DNA from: Metarhizobium sp964253915
GTDB lineage: Bacteria > Pseudomonadota > Alphaproteobacteria > Rhizobiales > Rhizobiaceae
Assembly: GCF_964253915.1 (NCBI RefSeq)
Contig: NZ_CAXUSG020000010.1
Location: forward strand, 1 to 64,000
Direction: 5' to 3'
DNA length: 64,000 bases
Shown here: one piece after another, positions 51,233-59,353 of the stretch
Numbering within the stretch: the stretch's first letter is position 1
Layout of the letters: every line of letters starts with the position of its first letter
The notes under the pieces: model-generated
Databases searched by the model: none
What the model saw: only the letters and a program-made list of their open reading frames with translations
What the model was told of the DNA's origin: nothing
Translations under genes and position numbers: made by a program

Positions 51233-52066
51233 TCACTCGCCCTTCCATTCCGGATGGCGCTTTTCGAGGAAGGCACCGATGCCCTCCTCCGCATCCCGCG
51301 CCAGCATGTTCTCGACCATGACATTGGCGGCGTAGTCGTAGGCCTCCTCCAGAGGCATGTCGACCTGGCGGTAAAAGGCTTCCTTGCCGATTTTCAGCGT
51401 CAGCGGCGATTTCCCGGCGATCACCGCGGCGTATTTGTTCACCACCTGCGTCAGGTACTGCTTCGGCACGATGCGATTGACAAGGCCGAAATCCTTGGCG
51501 GTAGCAGCGTCGATGGTCTCGCCGGTGAGCAGCATCTCCATCGCCTGCTTGCGGTGGGCGGCGCGCGAGACGGCCACCATCGGCGTCGAGCAGAACAGGC
51601 CGATATTGACGCCCGGCGTGCAGAAGGTCGAGGTGTCGGTGCAGATCGCCAAGTCGCACGAGGCGACAAGCTGGCATCCCGCCGCCGTCGCAAGGCCGTC
51701 GATCTCGGCGATGACGGGTTTTGGCAGATGGGTGATCTTCAGCATCAGCGCAGCGCAAAGGCGCATGGTCTTTTCGAAGAAGGCCCGACCGCGATCGGCA
51801 TCGCCGCGATGCGCCGTCATTTCCTTGAGGTCGTGGCCGGCGGAGAACAGTTTGCCGGCGGCGGCAATGATCACCACACGGACGGCGTTGTCGTCGGCAG
51901 CCCTGTCGAGCTCGGCGGAGAGGGTCTCCATCAATTCGATCGACAGGGCGTTGGCCGGCGGATTGTTGAGCGTCAGCCGCAGAACGCCGCCGGCAAGATC
52001 GACGGTCACCAGCGTGCCCAGCGTCTCCGACGCATCATCCTTCTTGAACGAAACAACCTCAGCCAT
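51233..52066 (-). CDS. enoyl-CoA hydratase/isomerase family protein
   Basis: A 277-residue crotonase. The fold's substrate loop and oxyanion holes appear as LNNPPANALSIELMETL, GKLFSAGHDLKEM and IDGLATAAGCQLVASCDLAICTDTSTFCTPGVNIGLFC, with the family's ACQL-type AG-C motif. The usual two catalytic Glu are not both obvious (one position reads Ala/Gly), so it may be an isomerase or a specialised hydratase. The start follows a perfect AGGAGG. It is divergent from a thioesterase gene with a gap of about 75 bases, suggesting a shared acyl-CoA theme. Confidence 0.82.
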   Translation of the reverse strand: MAEVVSFKKDDASETLGTLVTVDLAGGVLRLTLNNPPANALSIELMETLSAELDRAADDNAVRVVIIAAAGKLFSAGHDLKEMTAHRGDADRGRAFFEKTMRLCAALMLKITHLPKPVIAEIDGLATAAGCQLVASCDLAICTDTSTFCTPGVNIGLFCSTPMVAVSRAAHRKQAMEMLLTGETIDAATAKDFGLVNRIVPKQYLTQVVNKYAAVIAGKSPLTLKIGKEAFYRQVDMPLEEAYDYAANVMVENMLARDAEEGIGAFLEKRHPEWKGE

Positions 52067-52140
52067 GCCGTCTTCCTCCTTGAGCTTTGCTCTTCTTACT
52101 GCCATGGAAAGCGCGAGGAAAGCCAGAGCGGAGCGGCGAC

Positions 52141-52566
52141 ATGATACCGGTGATGACCATCGACGAACTCCATGCCTTCCTGGAAACGGATTTTCCGCAG
52201 ATCCATACGGATGGGCGCGTCTTCACCATTACCTCCGTCGAACCCGGTCTTGTCCGCATGCGTTTCGATCCGTCAGAGCGGCATCTGCGCCCCGGCGGCA
52301 CCGTCTCCGGCCCTGCCCTGTTCACGCTCGCCGATGTCGCCGCCTATGCCGCCGTGCTCGCCCATATCGGCCCGGTGGCGCTGGCCGTGACGACCAATCT
52401 CAACATCAATTTCCTGCGCCTGCCGAAGCCGCAACCCGTCACCTGCGATTGCCGGATCCTGAAACTCGGCAAGCGGTTGGCCGTTCTCGATGCTTCGATC
52501 TACCAGGAGGATGCCGGCAAACTGGTGGCACACGCCACGGCAACCTATTCGATTCCGCCACGATAA
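52141..52566 (+). CDS. PaaI-type hotdog-fold thioesterase
   Basis: A 141-residue hotdog-fold protein. The signature helix region is LRPGGTVSGPALFTLADVAAYAAVLAHIGPVALAVTTNLNINFLRLP; the Asp in TLADVA occupies the usual catalytic position. It hydrolyses an acyl-CoA. The ATG at 52141 has GGAG upstream. Paired head-to-head with the enoyl-CoA hydratase gene, so both may serve degradation of the same acyl chain. Confidence 0.82.
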   Translation: MIPVMTIDELHAFLETDFPQIHTDGRVFTITSVEPGLVRMRFDPSERHLRPGGTVSGPALFTLADVAAYAAVLAHIGPVALAVTTNLNINFLRLPKPQPVTCDCRILKLGKRLAVLDASIYQEDAGKLVAHATATYSIPPR

Positions 52567-52643
52567 ATTGTGGTATCAAAATACCCCATAATCAAGCCAT
52601 TGATTTTATTATATTAATTTTTCGACTTGCCAAATAGGCAACC

Positions 52644-52672
52644 TTGACGGTTCTTTGCCGCGCCAGTATAAG
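52644..52672 (+). promoter_or_regulatory. sigma-70 promoter of the rplM-rpsI operon
   Basis: TTGACG (52644-52649), a 17-base spacer and TATAAG (52667-52672) form a strong housekeeping promoter about 130 bases upstream of rplM. The resulting leader of about 125 bases could hold a ribosomal-protein autoregulatory structure, though none was recognised. Confidence 0.7.
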
Positions 52673-52802
52673 CCGCCATGAATTGCGAACCTCTCGCTTT
52701 CGAGCGTCGTCGCATTCGTTTTGGATAGGTTCTTCCCTCCAATCAAGCAACAAGAAACGCCCCTCGCCTCACCGCGACGGGGTTCAGATAGAGAGTAACA
52801 CT

Positions 52803-53267
52803 ATGGCTACCTTCGTTCAGAAGCCCGCTGAGGTGGAAAAGAAGTGGATCATCATCGACGCCGAAGGCCTCGTTGTTGGTCGCCTCGCCACCATCATTGC
52901 TAACCGCCTGCGCGGCAAGCACAAGGCAACCTACACCCCCCACGTCGACGACGGCGACAACGTCATCGTCATCAACGCGGAAAAGGTTGCCCTGACCGGC
53001 AACAAGTATGCCGACAAGAAGTACTACTGGCACACCGGTTACCCGGGTGGCATCAAGGAGCGTACGGCTCGCCAGATCATCGAAGGCCGCTTCCCGGAGC
53101 GCGTCATCGAGAAGGCCGTCGAGCGCATGATTCCGCGCGGCCCGCTCGGCCGTCGCCAGATGAAGAACCTGCGTGTATACGCTGGCACCAATCATCCGCA
53201 TGAAGCCCAGCAGCCCGCCGTCCTCGACGTCGCCAAGCTGAACACCAAGAACGTAAGGAGCGCCTGA
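52803..53267 (+). CDS. rplM: 50S ribosomal protein L13
   Basis: A 154-residue ribosomal protein. The sequence MATFVQKPAEVEKKWIIIDAEGLVVGRLATIIANRLRGKHKATYTPHVDDGDNVIVINAEKVALTGNKYADKKYYWHTGYPGG is unmistakable L13, ending KNLRVYAGTNHPHEAQQP. It is the first gene of the L13-S9 operon, followed two bases later by rpsI. The start is preceded by AGAGAG and matches orthologues. Confidence 0.97.
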   Translation: MATFVQKPAEVEKKWIIIDAEGLVVGRLATIIANRLRGKHKATYTPHVDDGDNVIVINAEKVALTGNKYADKKYYWHTGYPGGIKERTARQIIEGRFPERVIEKAVERMIPRGPLGRRQMKNLRVYAGTNHPHEAQQPAVLDVAKLNTKNVRSA

Positions 53268-53269
53268 TC

Positions 53270-53734
53270 ATGGCCGATCTTTCTTCCCTGAAGGACCTTG
53301 CCTCGACCGAGACTGCCGCTCCGGCTCACGTCCGCAAGGTTGATGCACAGGGCCGTTCCTATGCGACCGGCAAGCGCAAGAACGCCGTCGCCCGCGTCTG
53401 GGTCAAGCCGGGTTCCGGCAAGATCACGGTCAACGGCAAGGAATTCGGCGCCTATTTCGCCCGTCCGGTCCTGCAGATGATCCTGCGCCAGCCGATCGTC
53501 GCCGCTGCCCGTGACGGCCAGTTCGACATCGACGCGACCGTTGCCGGCGGCGGCCTTTCCGGCCAGGCCGGTGCTGTTCGTCACGGCATCTCCAAGGCAC
53601 TGACCTACTTCGAACCGGGCCTGCGCTCGGTCCTGAAGAAGGGCGGCTTCCTGACCCGCGACAGCCGCGTTGTTGAACGTAAGAAGTACGGCAAGGCCAA
53701 GGCCCGTCGTTCGTTCCAGTTCTCGAAGCGCTAA
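53270..53734 (+). CDS. rpsI: 30S ribosomal protein S9
   Basis: A 154-residue protein. The N-terminal 30 residues are an alphaproteobacterial extension, then SYATGKRKNAVARVWVKPGSGKITVNGKEFGAYFARPVLQMILRQPI and GGGLSGQAGAVRHGISKAL, and the end KKYGKAKARRSFQFSKR, whose terminal basic tail reaches the P-site tRNA. It forms an operon with rplM and ends at a strong terminator. Confidence 0.97.
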   Translation: MADLSSLKDLASTETAAPAHVRKVDAQGRSYATGKRKNAVARVWVKPGSGKITVNGKEFGAYFARPVLQMILRQPIVAAARDGQFDIDATVAGGGLSGQAGAVRHGISKALTYFEPGLRSVLKKGGFLTRDSRVVERKKYGKAKARRSFQFSKR

Positions 53735-53758
53735 TCGCTTCCAGATTACGGACTATCG

Positions 53759-53786
53759 AAAAGGCGGGGCTTGGCTCCGCCTTTTT
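53759..53786 (+). terminator. terminator of rplM-rpsI
   Basis: AAAGGCGGGGC and GCTCCGCCTTT pair around a TTG loop with one G-T wobble and are followed by a T-run. It is 25 bases after the rpsI stop. Confidence 0.8.
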
Positions 53787-53840
53787 GTTTTTGGGCATTT
53801 TCCTGTTGCCCCTCTTGCCGTCCGGCAATAATATTCCGAT

Positions 53841-54206
53841 ATGGAATATATCGTCGAATATACTGATGAATTCGGAAGCTGGTGGGAAAAGCTCGGCGAA
53901 CGCGAGCAGATCAGCATCGACGCGCATGTGCAGAAGCTGGAGCAGCGAGGCCCCAACCTGCCCTTTCCCTATTCGAGCGCCGTCAACGGCTCTCGGCATC
54001 CCCATATGCGGGAGTTGAGGGTGCAGAGTGGAGGGCGGCCGTTGCGGATATTCTACGCCTTCGATCCGCGGCGGATGGCCATTCTGCTGATCGGCGGCGA
54101 CAAGACCGGCGACGGACGCTTTTACGATCGCATGGTGCCGATCGCGGACGATCTCTACGCTACGCACCTAGAGGAATTGGCGAAGGAGAAGAACGATGAC
54201 CGGTAG
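53841..54206 (+). CDS. HigB/RelE-type toxin of a toxin-antitoxin pair
   Basis: A 121-residue protein with the RelE-fold pattern of phage Gp49/HigB-like toxins: MEYIVEYTDEFGSWWEKLGEREQISIDAHVQKLEQRGPNL, then PYSSAVNGSRHPHMRELRVQSGGRPLRIFYAFDPRRMAILLIGGDKTGDGRFYDRMVPIADDLYATHLEEL. The Arg-rich strands and LLIGGDKTG are hallmark. Such toxins cut mRNA on the ribosome. The antitoxin gene follows with an 11-base overlap, giving the toxin-first HigBA order. The pair stands alone between the rpsI terminator and the agmatinase gene. Confidence 0.85.
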   Translation: MEYIVEYTDEFGSWWEKLGEREQISIDAHVQKLEQRGPNLPFPYSSAVNGSRHPHMRELRVQSGGRPLRIFYAFDPRRMAILLIGGDKTGDGRFYDRMVPIADDLYATHLEELAKEKNDDR

Positions 54207-54528
54207 ACATTCTTTTGCCGAACTGCGCAACCGTATGACGACCGAAGCCCGATCAGCAGCGGAAGCCGAAGCTTTGCGTCTCGAGGACGACATGAATCTT
54301 GCCGAGTTGCGCAAGGCGCTCAAGCTTTCGCAGGACGAAATCGCCCAGACGTTGCAGATCGGCCAAGGATCGGTCGCCAAGATCGAAAAGAGGGCGGACA
54401 TGTATGTCGGTACGTTGCGCCGTTTTATCGAAGCGATGGGCGGCGAACTTGAAATCGTCGCACGATTCGGATCAAACACGGTCAAGATCAAGAATTTTTC
54501 CGATATCTCCGACGAAAAACCACTCTGA
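54196..54528 (+). CDS. XRE-type antitoxin (HigA-like)
   Basis: A 110-residue protein with an XRE HTH domain at about 35-90: LAELRKALKLSQDEIAQTLQIGQGSVAKIEKRADMYVGTLRRFIEAMGGELEIVARF. This HTH-plus-ELEIVARF layout is typical of antitoxins paired with Gp49-like toxins. It should bind and neutralise the toxin and repress the operon promoter, which probably lies in the short AT-rich gap 53800-53840. It overlaps the toxin's stop. Confidence 0.85.
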   Translation: MTGRHSFAELRNRMTTEARSAAEAEALRLEDDMNLAELRKALKLSQDEIAQTLQIGQGSVAKIEKRADMYVGTLRRFIEAMGGELEIVARFGSNTVKIKNFSDISDEKPL

Positions 54529-54541
54529 AAGCGAACGCACC

Positions 54542-55492
54542 TTGGCCAAGACCATTGACCACGCCTTCACCGCCAAGACGCTGACCTCGGCGGCCACCGA
54601 TCCGACCTATGCCGGCACGCTGTCCTTCATGCGGCGGAGATATTCCAAGCAGGTCAAGGGCATGGATGCCGTTGTCTGGGGCATTCCCTTCGATGCCGCC
54701 ACGTCCAATCGTCCCGGCGCCCGTTTCGGGCCGCAGGCGATCCGCCGGGCCTCGGCGATCTTCGACAACGATCCGCAATACCCCTTCTCGCGCGACTTGT
54801 TCGAGGCGATGTCGGTTGTCGATTATGGCGACTGCCTGCTCGACTACGGCAATCACTGGAAGACGCCGGCGACAATCGAGAAGGAAACGGCCAAGCTGCT
54901 CACCGGCACCGATTTCCTGCTGACGCTCGGCGGCGACCACTTCATCACCTGGCCGCTGCTGAAAGCGCATGCCGCCAAGCATGGGCCGCTCGCCCTCGTG
55001 CAGTTCGACGCGCACCAGGATACCTGGTTCGACGATGCCAAGCGTATCGACCACGGTTCCTTCGTCGCCCGGGCCGTGCGCGACGGCATCATCGATCCGG
55101 CACGGTCGATCCAGATCGGCATCCGCACGCACGCTCCGGAGAATTTCGGCGTCCGGATCGTCTACGGCCATGAGGTCGAGGACATGTCGGCCGCCGATAT
55201 CGCCGCGACGATCCTGTCGCATACGGCGGGTGCCCCCGCCTACCTCACCTTCGACATCGACTGCCTCGATCCGGCCTTCGCGCCGGGAACCGGCACGCCG
55301 GTCGCAGGCGGGCCGTCGAGCGCCAAGATCCTCTCGGTGCTGCAGCGGCTGAAACAGCTCGACATCCGCGGCGCCGACGTGGTGGAGGTGGCTCCCGCCT
55401 ACGACCACGCCGACATCACCGCCATTGCCGGGGCAACGGTGGCGATGTATATGCTCGGCCTGCGCGCCGAGCGGCTGGCCCGCTCGCGTTAA
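54542..55492 (+). CDS. speB: agmatinase (ureohydrolase family)
   Basis: A 316-residue manganese enzyme. The metal-binding motifs are LGGDHFITW, VQFDAHQDTW and TFDIDCLDPAFAPGTGTPVAGG, all intact, and ADVVEVAPAYDHADITAIAGA closes the domain as in agmatinases; family members hydrolyse agmatine to putrescine and urea. A TTG at 54542 is the likely start (AKTIDHAFTAKTLTS), 13 bases after the antitoxin stop; the ribosome site is weak. Its order with argC and rplM-rpsI is conserved in related genomes. Confidence 0.85.
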   Translation: MAKTIDHAFTAKTLTSAATDPTYAGTLSFMRRRYSKQVKGMDAVVWGIPFDAATSNRPGARFGPQAIRRASAIFDNDPQYPFSRDLFEAMSVVDYGDCLLDYGNHWKTPATIEKETAKLLTGTDFLLTLGGDHFITWPLLKAHAAKHGPLALVQFDAHQDTWFDDAKRIDHGSFVARAVRDGIIDPARSIQIGIRTHAPENFGVRIVYGHEVEDMSAADIAATILSHTAGAPAYLTFDIDCLDPAFAPGTGTPVAGGPSSAKILSVLQRLKQLDIRGADVVEVAPAYDHADITAIAGATVAMYMLGLRAERLARSR

Positions 55493-55563
55493 CAAACTGA
55501 ATCAGAGGCCTGTTATCCTGATTCCGCAACCTTTCCCAAACCTTTGAAAAGGCAGGAACACTC

Positions 55564-56496
55564 ATGAAACCGAAGATCTTCATCGATGGCGAACACGGAA
55601 CCACGGGCCTGCAGATCCGCACGCGCATGGCCGATCGCCGCGATGTCGAGCTTCTGTCGATCCCCGAGGCCGAACGCCGCAATGCGGCGCTGCGGGAAGA
55701 CCTGCTGAACAGCGCCGACATCGCCATCCTCTGCCTGCCCGACGACGCCGCCAAGCAGGCGGTGAGCATGCTTTCCGGCAACAACCAAGTGCGGGTCATC
55801 GACACCTCGACGGCGCATCGCGTCGATCCGGATTGGGCCTATGGTTTTGCCGAAATGGACAAGGCGCAGCCGGCAAAGATCCGCGCCGCCCGGCTCGTCG
55901 CCAATCCCGGCTGCTATCCGACCGGCGCCATCGGCCTTCTGCGGCCGCTGCGGGCGGCCGGCCTGCTGCCGGCGGATTATCCGGTGAGCGTCAATGCCGT
56001 GTCCGGCTATACCGGCGGCGGCAAGCAGATGATTGCCCAGATGGAAGACCCGGAAAACCCGGATGCGATCTCCTCGCCGCATTTCCTGTACGGCATGCCG
56101 CTGAAGCACAAGCATGTTCCGGAGATGACGACGCATGGGCTTCTGAACCGCGCGCCGCTGTTCTCCCCCTCCGTCGGGCGTTTCCCGCAGGGCATGATCG
56201 TGCAGATTCCGCTGTTTGCAGCCGATCTGCCCGAGGGCACGACGCTGGAAAAGCTGCATGCAGCCCTCACCGATCATTATGCCGGCCAGGATATCGTCAC
56301 TGTCGTGCCGCTGGCCGAGAGTGCCGCGATGCCGCGCGTCGATGCGGTCGAACTGGCGGGCAAGGATACGATGAAACTTTTCGTCTTCGGCACGCCCGGC
56401 GGTGCGCATATCAATCTTGTCGCCCTGCTCGACAATCTCGGCAAGGGTGCCTCCGGCGCGGCCGTGCAGAACATGGACCTGATGCTATCGGCATAA
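55564..56496 (+). CDS. argC: N-acetyl-gamma-glutamyl-phosphate reductase
   Basis: A 310-residue enzyme of the shorter (type 2) ArgC class. It has an N-terminal Rossmann dehydrogenase domain (KIFIDGEHGTTGLQIRTRM, then CLPDDAAKQAV) and the catalytic Cys in the signature LVANPGCYPTGAIGLL. SGYTGGGKQMI and HVPEMTTHGLL follow. It reduces N-acetylglutamyl phosphate to the semialdehyde in arginine biosynthesis. Its ATG follows a GGCAGGAACACTC ribosome region. It ends at a very strong hairpin shared with the convergent ctaA gene. Confidence 0.95.
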   Translation: MKPKIFIDGEHGTTGLQIRTRMADRRDVELLSIPEAERRNAALREDLLNSADIAILCLPDDAAKQAVSMLSGNNQVRVIDTSTAHRVDPDWAYGFAEMDKAQPAKIRAARLVANPGCYPTGAIGLLRPLRAAGLLPADYPVSVNAVSGYTGGGKQMIAQMEDPENPDAISSPHFLYGMPLKHKHVPEMTTHGLLNRAPLFSPSVGRFPQGMIVQIPLFAADLPEGTTLEKLHAALTDHYAGQDIVTVVPLAESAAMPRVDAVELAGKDTMKLFVFGTPGGAHINLVALLDNLGKGASGAAVQNMDLMLSA

Positions 56497-56534
56497 AGAG
56501 AAAAGGCGGCCTCAACGGGCCGCCTTTTCTCTTT
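56495..56534. terminator. bidirectional terminator between argC and ctaA
   Basis: AAAGAGAAAAGGCGGCC and GGCCGCCTTTTCTCTTT are a perfect 17-base inverted repeat around a TCAACG loop. The T-rich arms act as terminator in both directions. The hairpin overlaps the ends of both genes. Confidence 0.85.
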
Positions 56535-57616
56535 CACGAGCGCGGATATTCGCCGTAAAATCCGCGCCAATGGGCAACCGCAAAGCCGAGAACGACCAGC
56601 GCCCCACCCTGATGCAGCAAGGCCCAATGCAAGGGTACCTGCATCACCAGCGTAACGATGCCGATCGCGGCTTGCGCAGTTACCAGCAGGAACAGCACGA
56701 CGGAACGGCGCGCATGCGTCGTCTGCGGCGCGACACGCAGGGAAGTGATCATGTGCAGCAGGACCAGCGCAAACAGCACGTAGGCGCCGAGGCGATGGAC
56801 GTACTGCACCGTCTTCGGATTTTCAAAAAGATTGATGAAGGCGGGTTTCTGGATGAAAAGGTCGCCCGGAACAAGGGCGCCATCCATCAGCGGCCAGGTG
56901 TTGTAGGCAAAGCCGGCGTCGAGACCGGCCACCAGCGCGCCCAGATAGATCTGGAACATGGCAAAACAGGCGATCACCGCCGCCATTGTGCGTGAACCCG
57001 TGGTCGGCGCCCGGTCGGCGGAATGGGGAGAAAGCCCGCGCATGATCCACATGCAGCCGGCGAAGATCAGACAGGCGATGACTAGGTGTGTCGCCAGCCG
57101 GTACTGACTGACATCAGTGCGGACAGCAAGGCCTGACGACACCATCCACCAGCCGATGAAACCCTGAAAACCGCCCAATGCCAGCAGGCCGACCAGCGGC
57201 CAGCGCAGCCGGCGCTCGATGCGTCCCGTTGCCCAGAAGAAGGCCAGCGGCAGGGCGAAGACGATACCGATGCCGCGTGCCAGCAGCCGGTGCGACCATT
57301 CCCACCAGAAGATCGTCTTGAACTCGTCGACCGTCATGCCCTTGTTGATTTCCTGGTACTGGGGAATGCGCTGGTAGAGGACGAACTCCTCATCCCATTC
57401 CTCGGCGGACAAGGGGGGAATAACGCCGTGGATCGGTTTCCATTCGGTGATCGACAGGCCGGACTCGGTCAGCCGCGTGGCGCCGCCGACCAGCACCAGA
57501 CAGAAGAGCGTCACCAGCACGACACCGAGCCAGATGCGCACGGCCAGGCGGCCTCGCGGCTGCCGTGCGTTGACGTCCAGAATGGAGCTTTCGTTTGCCG
57601 GATGTGATACTGCCAT
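56534..57616 (-). CDS. ctaA: heme A synthase
   Basis: A 360-residue inner-membrane protein with eight predicted helices. The family markers are GGATRLTESGLSITEWKPIHGVIPPLSAEEWDEEF, the heme-ligand His residues in WWEWSHRLLARGIG, RLATHLVIACLIF, QYVHRLGAYVLF and LLHQGGALVVL, and the FAYNTWPLMDG loop. It oxidises heme O to heme A for cytochrome aa3 oxidases. The ATG at 57616 begins MAVSHPANESS; the frame extends upstream without a start signal. Confidence 0.93.
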   Translation of the reverse strand: MAVSHPANESSILDVNARQPRGRLAVRIWLGVVLVTLFCLVLVGGATRLTESGLSITEWKPIHGVIPPLSAEEWDEEFVLYQRIPQYQEINKGMTVDEFKTIFWWEWSHRLLARGIGIVFALPLAFFWATGRIERRLRWPLVGLLALGGFQGFIGWWMVSSGLAVRTDVSQYRLATHLVIACLIFAGCMWIMRGLSPHSADRAPTTGSRTMAAVIACFAMFQIYLGALVAGLDAGFAYNTWPLMDGALVPGDLFIQKPAFINLFENPKTVQYVHRLGAYVLFALVLLHMITSLRVAPQTTHARRSVVLFLLVTAQAAIGIVTLVMQVPLHWALLHQGGALVVLGFAVAHWRGFYGEYPRS

Positions 57617-57746
57617 GATCTTCCTCGTTTCTGGCGGTTGATTTGCCTGACCCGCCTGTGCAAAACAAGGCCCAAGCCTTTGCGGCATCCCGTCGCGGCC
57701 GGTTTCGGGCGCTGAAATGGCTGCCGCTTCTGACGAAAGATAGATC

Positions 57747-57956
57747 ATGCCCCTTCGCCTGCGCAAATTCATCGGCACAATCCTGCTCATCGTGCTGGTT
57801 CTCGGATATGCCCTGCTGGCGACAACCTTCGCCTCGCTGCTGCTCGGCCAGTCGCCGTGGTGGGTTCATCTGCTCTATTTCACGCTGACTGGTCTTCTCT
57901 GGATTCTCCCCGCCATGGTCCTCATCAAGTGGATGGCGGGACCGATCAAGAAATAG
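57747..57956 (+). CDS. DUF2842 family membrane protein
   Basis: A 69-residue protein with two transmembrane helices (about 8-30 and 40-62) and a short polar end, MAGPIKK. The sequence SPWWVHLLYFTLTGLLWILPAMVLIKWM is typical of DUF2842, small inner-membrane proteins of alphaproteobacteria with unknown function. It is divergent from ctaA, with a shared 130-base promoter region, as in related genomes. Confidence 0.8.
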   Translation: MPLRLRKFIGTILLIVLVLGYALLATTFASLLLGQSPWWVHLLYFTLTGLLWILPAMVLIKWMAGPIKK

Positions 57957-58091
57957 AGCTTTTCCATCGGGCTTTAACCGGACGATAACTGCATTCCGCG
58001 GAAAAGCCGGCCCCGCCCGCCGGCTTAAACCATTTCTCCGGCATCCCTGCCTAGCATCGCGCCACAAGCGCCAAAGCCAGGGATTTCCGCC

Positions 58092-59333
58092 GTGCAACCA
58101 GACAGGTTAGACCTATCGTCCATGGGATCGGAAGAAAACTCCGTGCCGGCGGCAACGCATGGCGGGGGTGATCCGACGTCCCCGATGACGTTCGAGATCC
58201 ATCATCGAATGGAGCCGCTGGAGCGCGAATGGCGCGACCTCGAGCGTGACAACGGCAATTCGCTCCACCAGAGCTTTGACTGGTGCGCGGCCTGGATCAA
58301 GACCCACGATACGCAACCGGCAATCGTCCGCGTCATCGATGCCAAGGGAACGCTCTTCATCCTTCCGCTCGAAATCGTCCGCCACAACATGGTGCGCACG
58401 GCGCAATTCATCGCCGGCCGTTTCAGCAACATCAATACGGGACTGTTTTCATCCCGGTTCCGCAGCGGGGCAGATGAAGCCCGCATGCGCACCATCGGCG
58501 AGCAACTGGTGGCGAGCCTGAAGGACAAGGCGGATATCATCACGTTACGGAATGTCCCGCTGCAGTGGCGCGACGAACCGCATCCGTTTCGATACCTGCC
58601 GTCGGTCGTCAACCAGAACCATGCCTTCCAGCTACCCTTGCTCGAATCCTTCACGGCAACGATCGCGCAATTGAACGCCAAGCGCCGACGCAAGAAATAT
58701 CGTTCGCAGGTCAAGCGGCTGGAGGCTTCCGGCGGATTTGACCATATCGTTGCCCGAACCCCTGGAGAGCGCATTGCGCTGCTGGATCTGTTCTTCCAGC
58801 AGAAGGCAACAAGGTTCAAGGCGCTCGGCCTGCCGAACGTGTTTCGCGCCCCGGAAACGCAAGCCTTCTTCCATCTGCTGCTGGAAACCGATGGCGGTGG
58901 GCGGGACACGCCGCTGCAACTGCATGCAATCAGGCTGAAAGGCGAGTTTGAGGGGCAGATCGCTGCCATCGCCGGCCTTTCGCGCAAGGGCGACCATATC
59001 ATCTGCCAGTTCGGTTCCATCGATGAAAGCGTGGTGGCCGAGGCGAGCCCGGGCGAACTGCTCTTCTGGCTGATGATCGAAGAGGCTTGCGCCGAAGGGG
59101 CGGCACTTTTCGATTTCGGCATCGGCGACCAGGGCTACAAGCGCAGCTGGTGCCCGGTGGAAACGGTGCAGCACGATATCCTGCTGCCGATCAGCGCCGT
59201 GGGACGGCTCGCCGTGGTGGCGCAACGCGGCGTGACGCGCACCAAGGCCGCCATCAAGGGCAATCCACGCGTCTACGCGCTGCTGCAACGGCTACGTGCC
59301 AAGGCAGACACCGCCGAAAGCGCCGACGACTGA
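58092..59333 (+). CDS. GNAT/CelD (BcsL)-like acetyltransferase of a polysaccharide locus
   Basis: A 413-residue protein starting with GTG at 58092. It has two GNAT-like halves as in CelD/BcsL proteins. The conserved stretches are LHQSFDWCAAWIKTH, RRRKKYRSQVKRLEASGGFDHIVART and HAIRLKGEFEGQIAAIAGLSRKGDHIICQFGSIDESVVAEASPGELLFWLMIEEACAEGAALFDFGIGDQGYKRSW. This family is linked to cellulose, curdlan-like and adhesive exopolysaccharide genes and may acetylate or modify the glycan. It ends 20 bases before the convergent Wzc/GumC-like gene and begins the polysaccharide locus. Confidence 0.75.
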   Translation: MQPDRLDLSSMGSEENSVPAATHGGGDPTSPMTFEIHHRMEPLEREWRDLERDNGNSLHQSFDWCAAWIKTHDTQPAIVRVIDAKGTLFILPLEIVRHNMVRTAQFIAGRFSNINTGLFSSRFRSGADEARMRTIGEQLVASLKDKADIITLRNVPLQWRDEPHPFRYLPSVVNQNHAFQLPLLESFTATIAQLNAKRRRKKYRSQVKRLEASGGFDHIVARTPGERIALLDLFFQQKATRFKALGLPNVFRAPETQAFFHLLLETDGGGRDTPLQLHAIRLKGEFEGQIAAIAGLSRKGDHIICQFGSIDESVVAEASPGELLFWLMIEEACAEGAALFDFGIGDQGYKRSWCPVETVQHDILLPISAVGRLAVVAQRGVTRTKAAIKGNPRVYALLQRLRAKADTAESADD

Positions 59334-59353
59334 CGCTGGAGGTTCAGGCGGCC

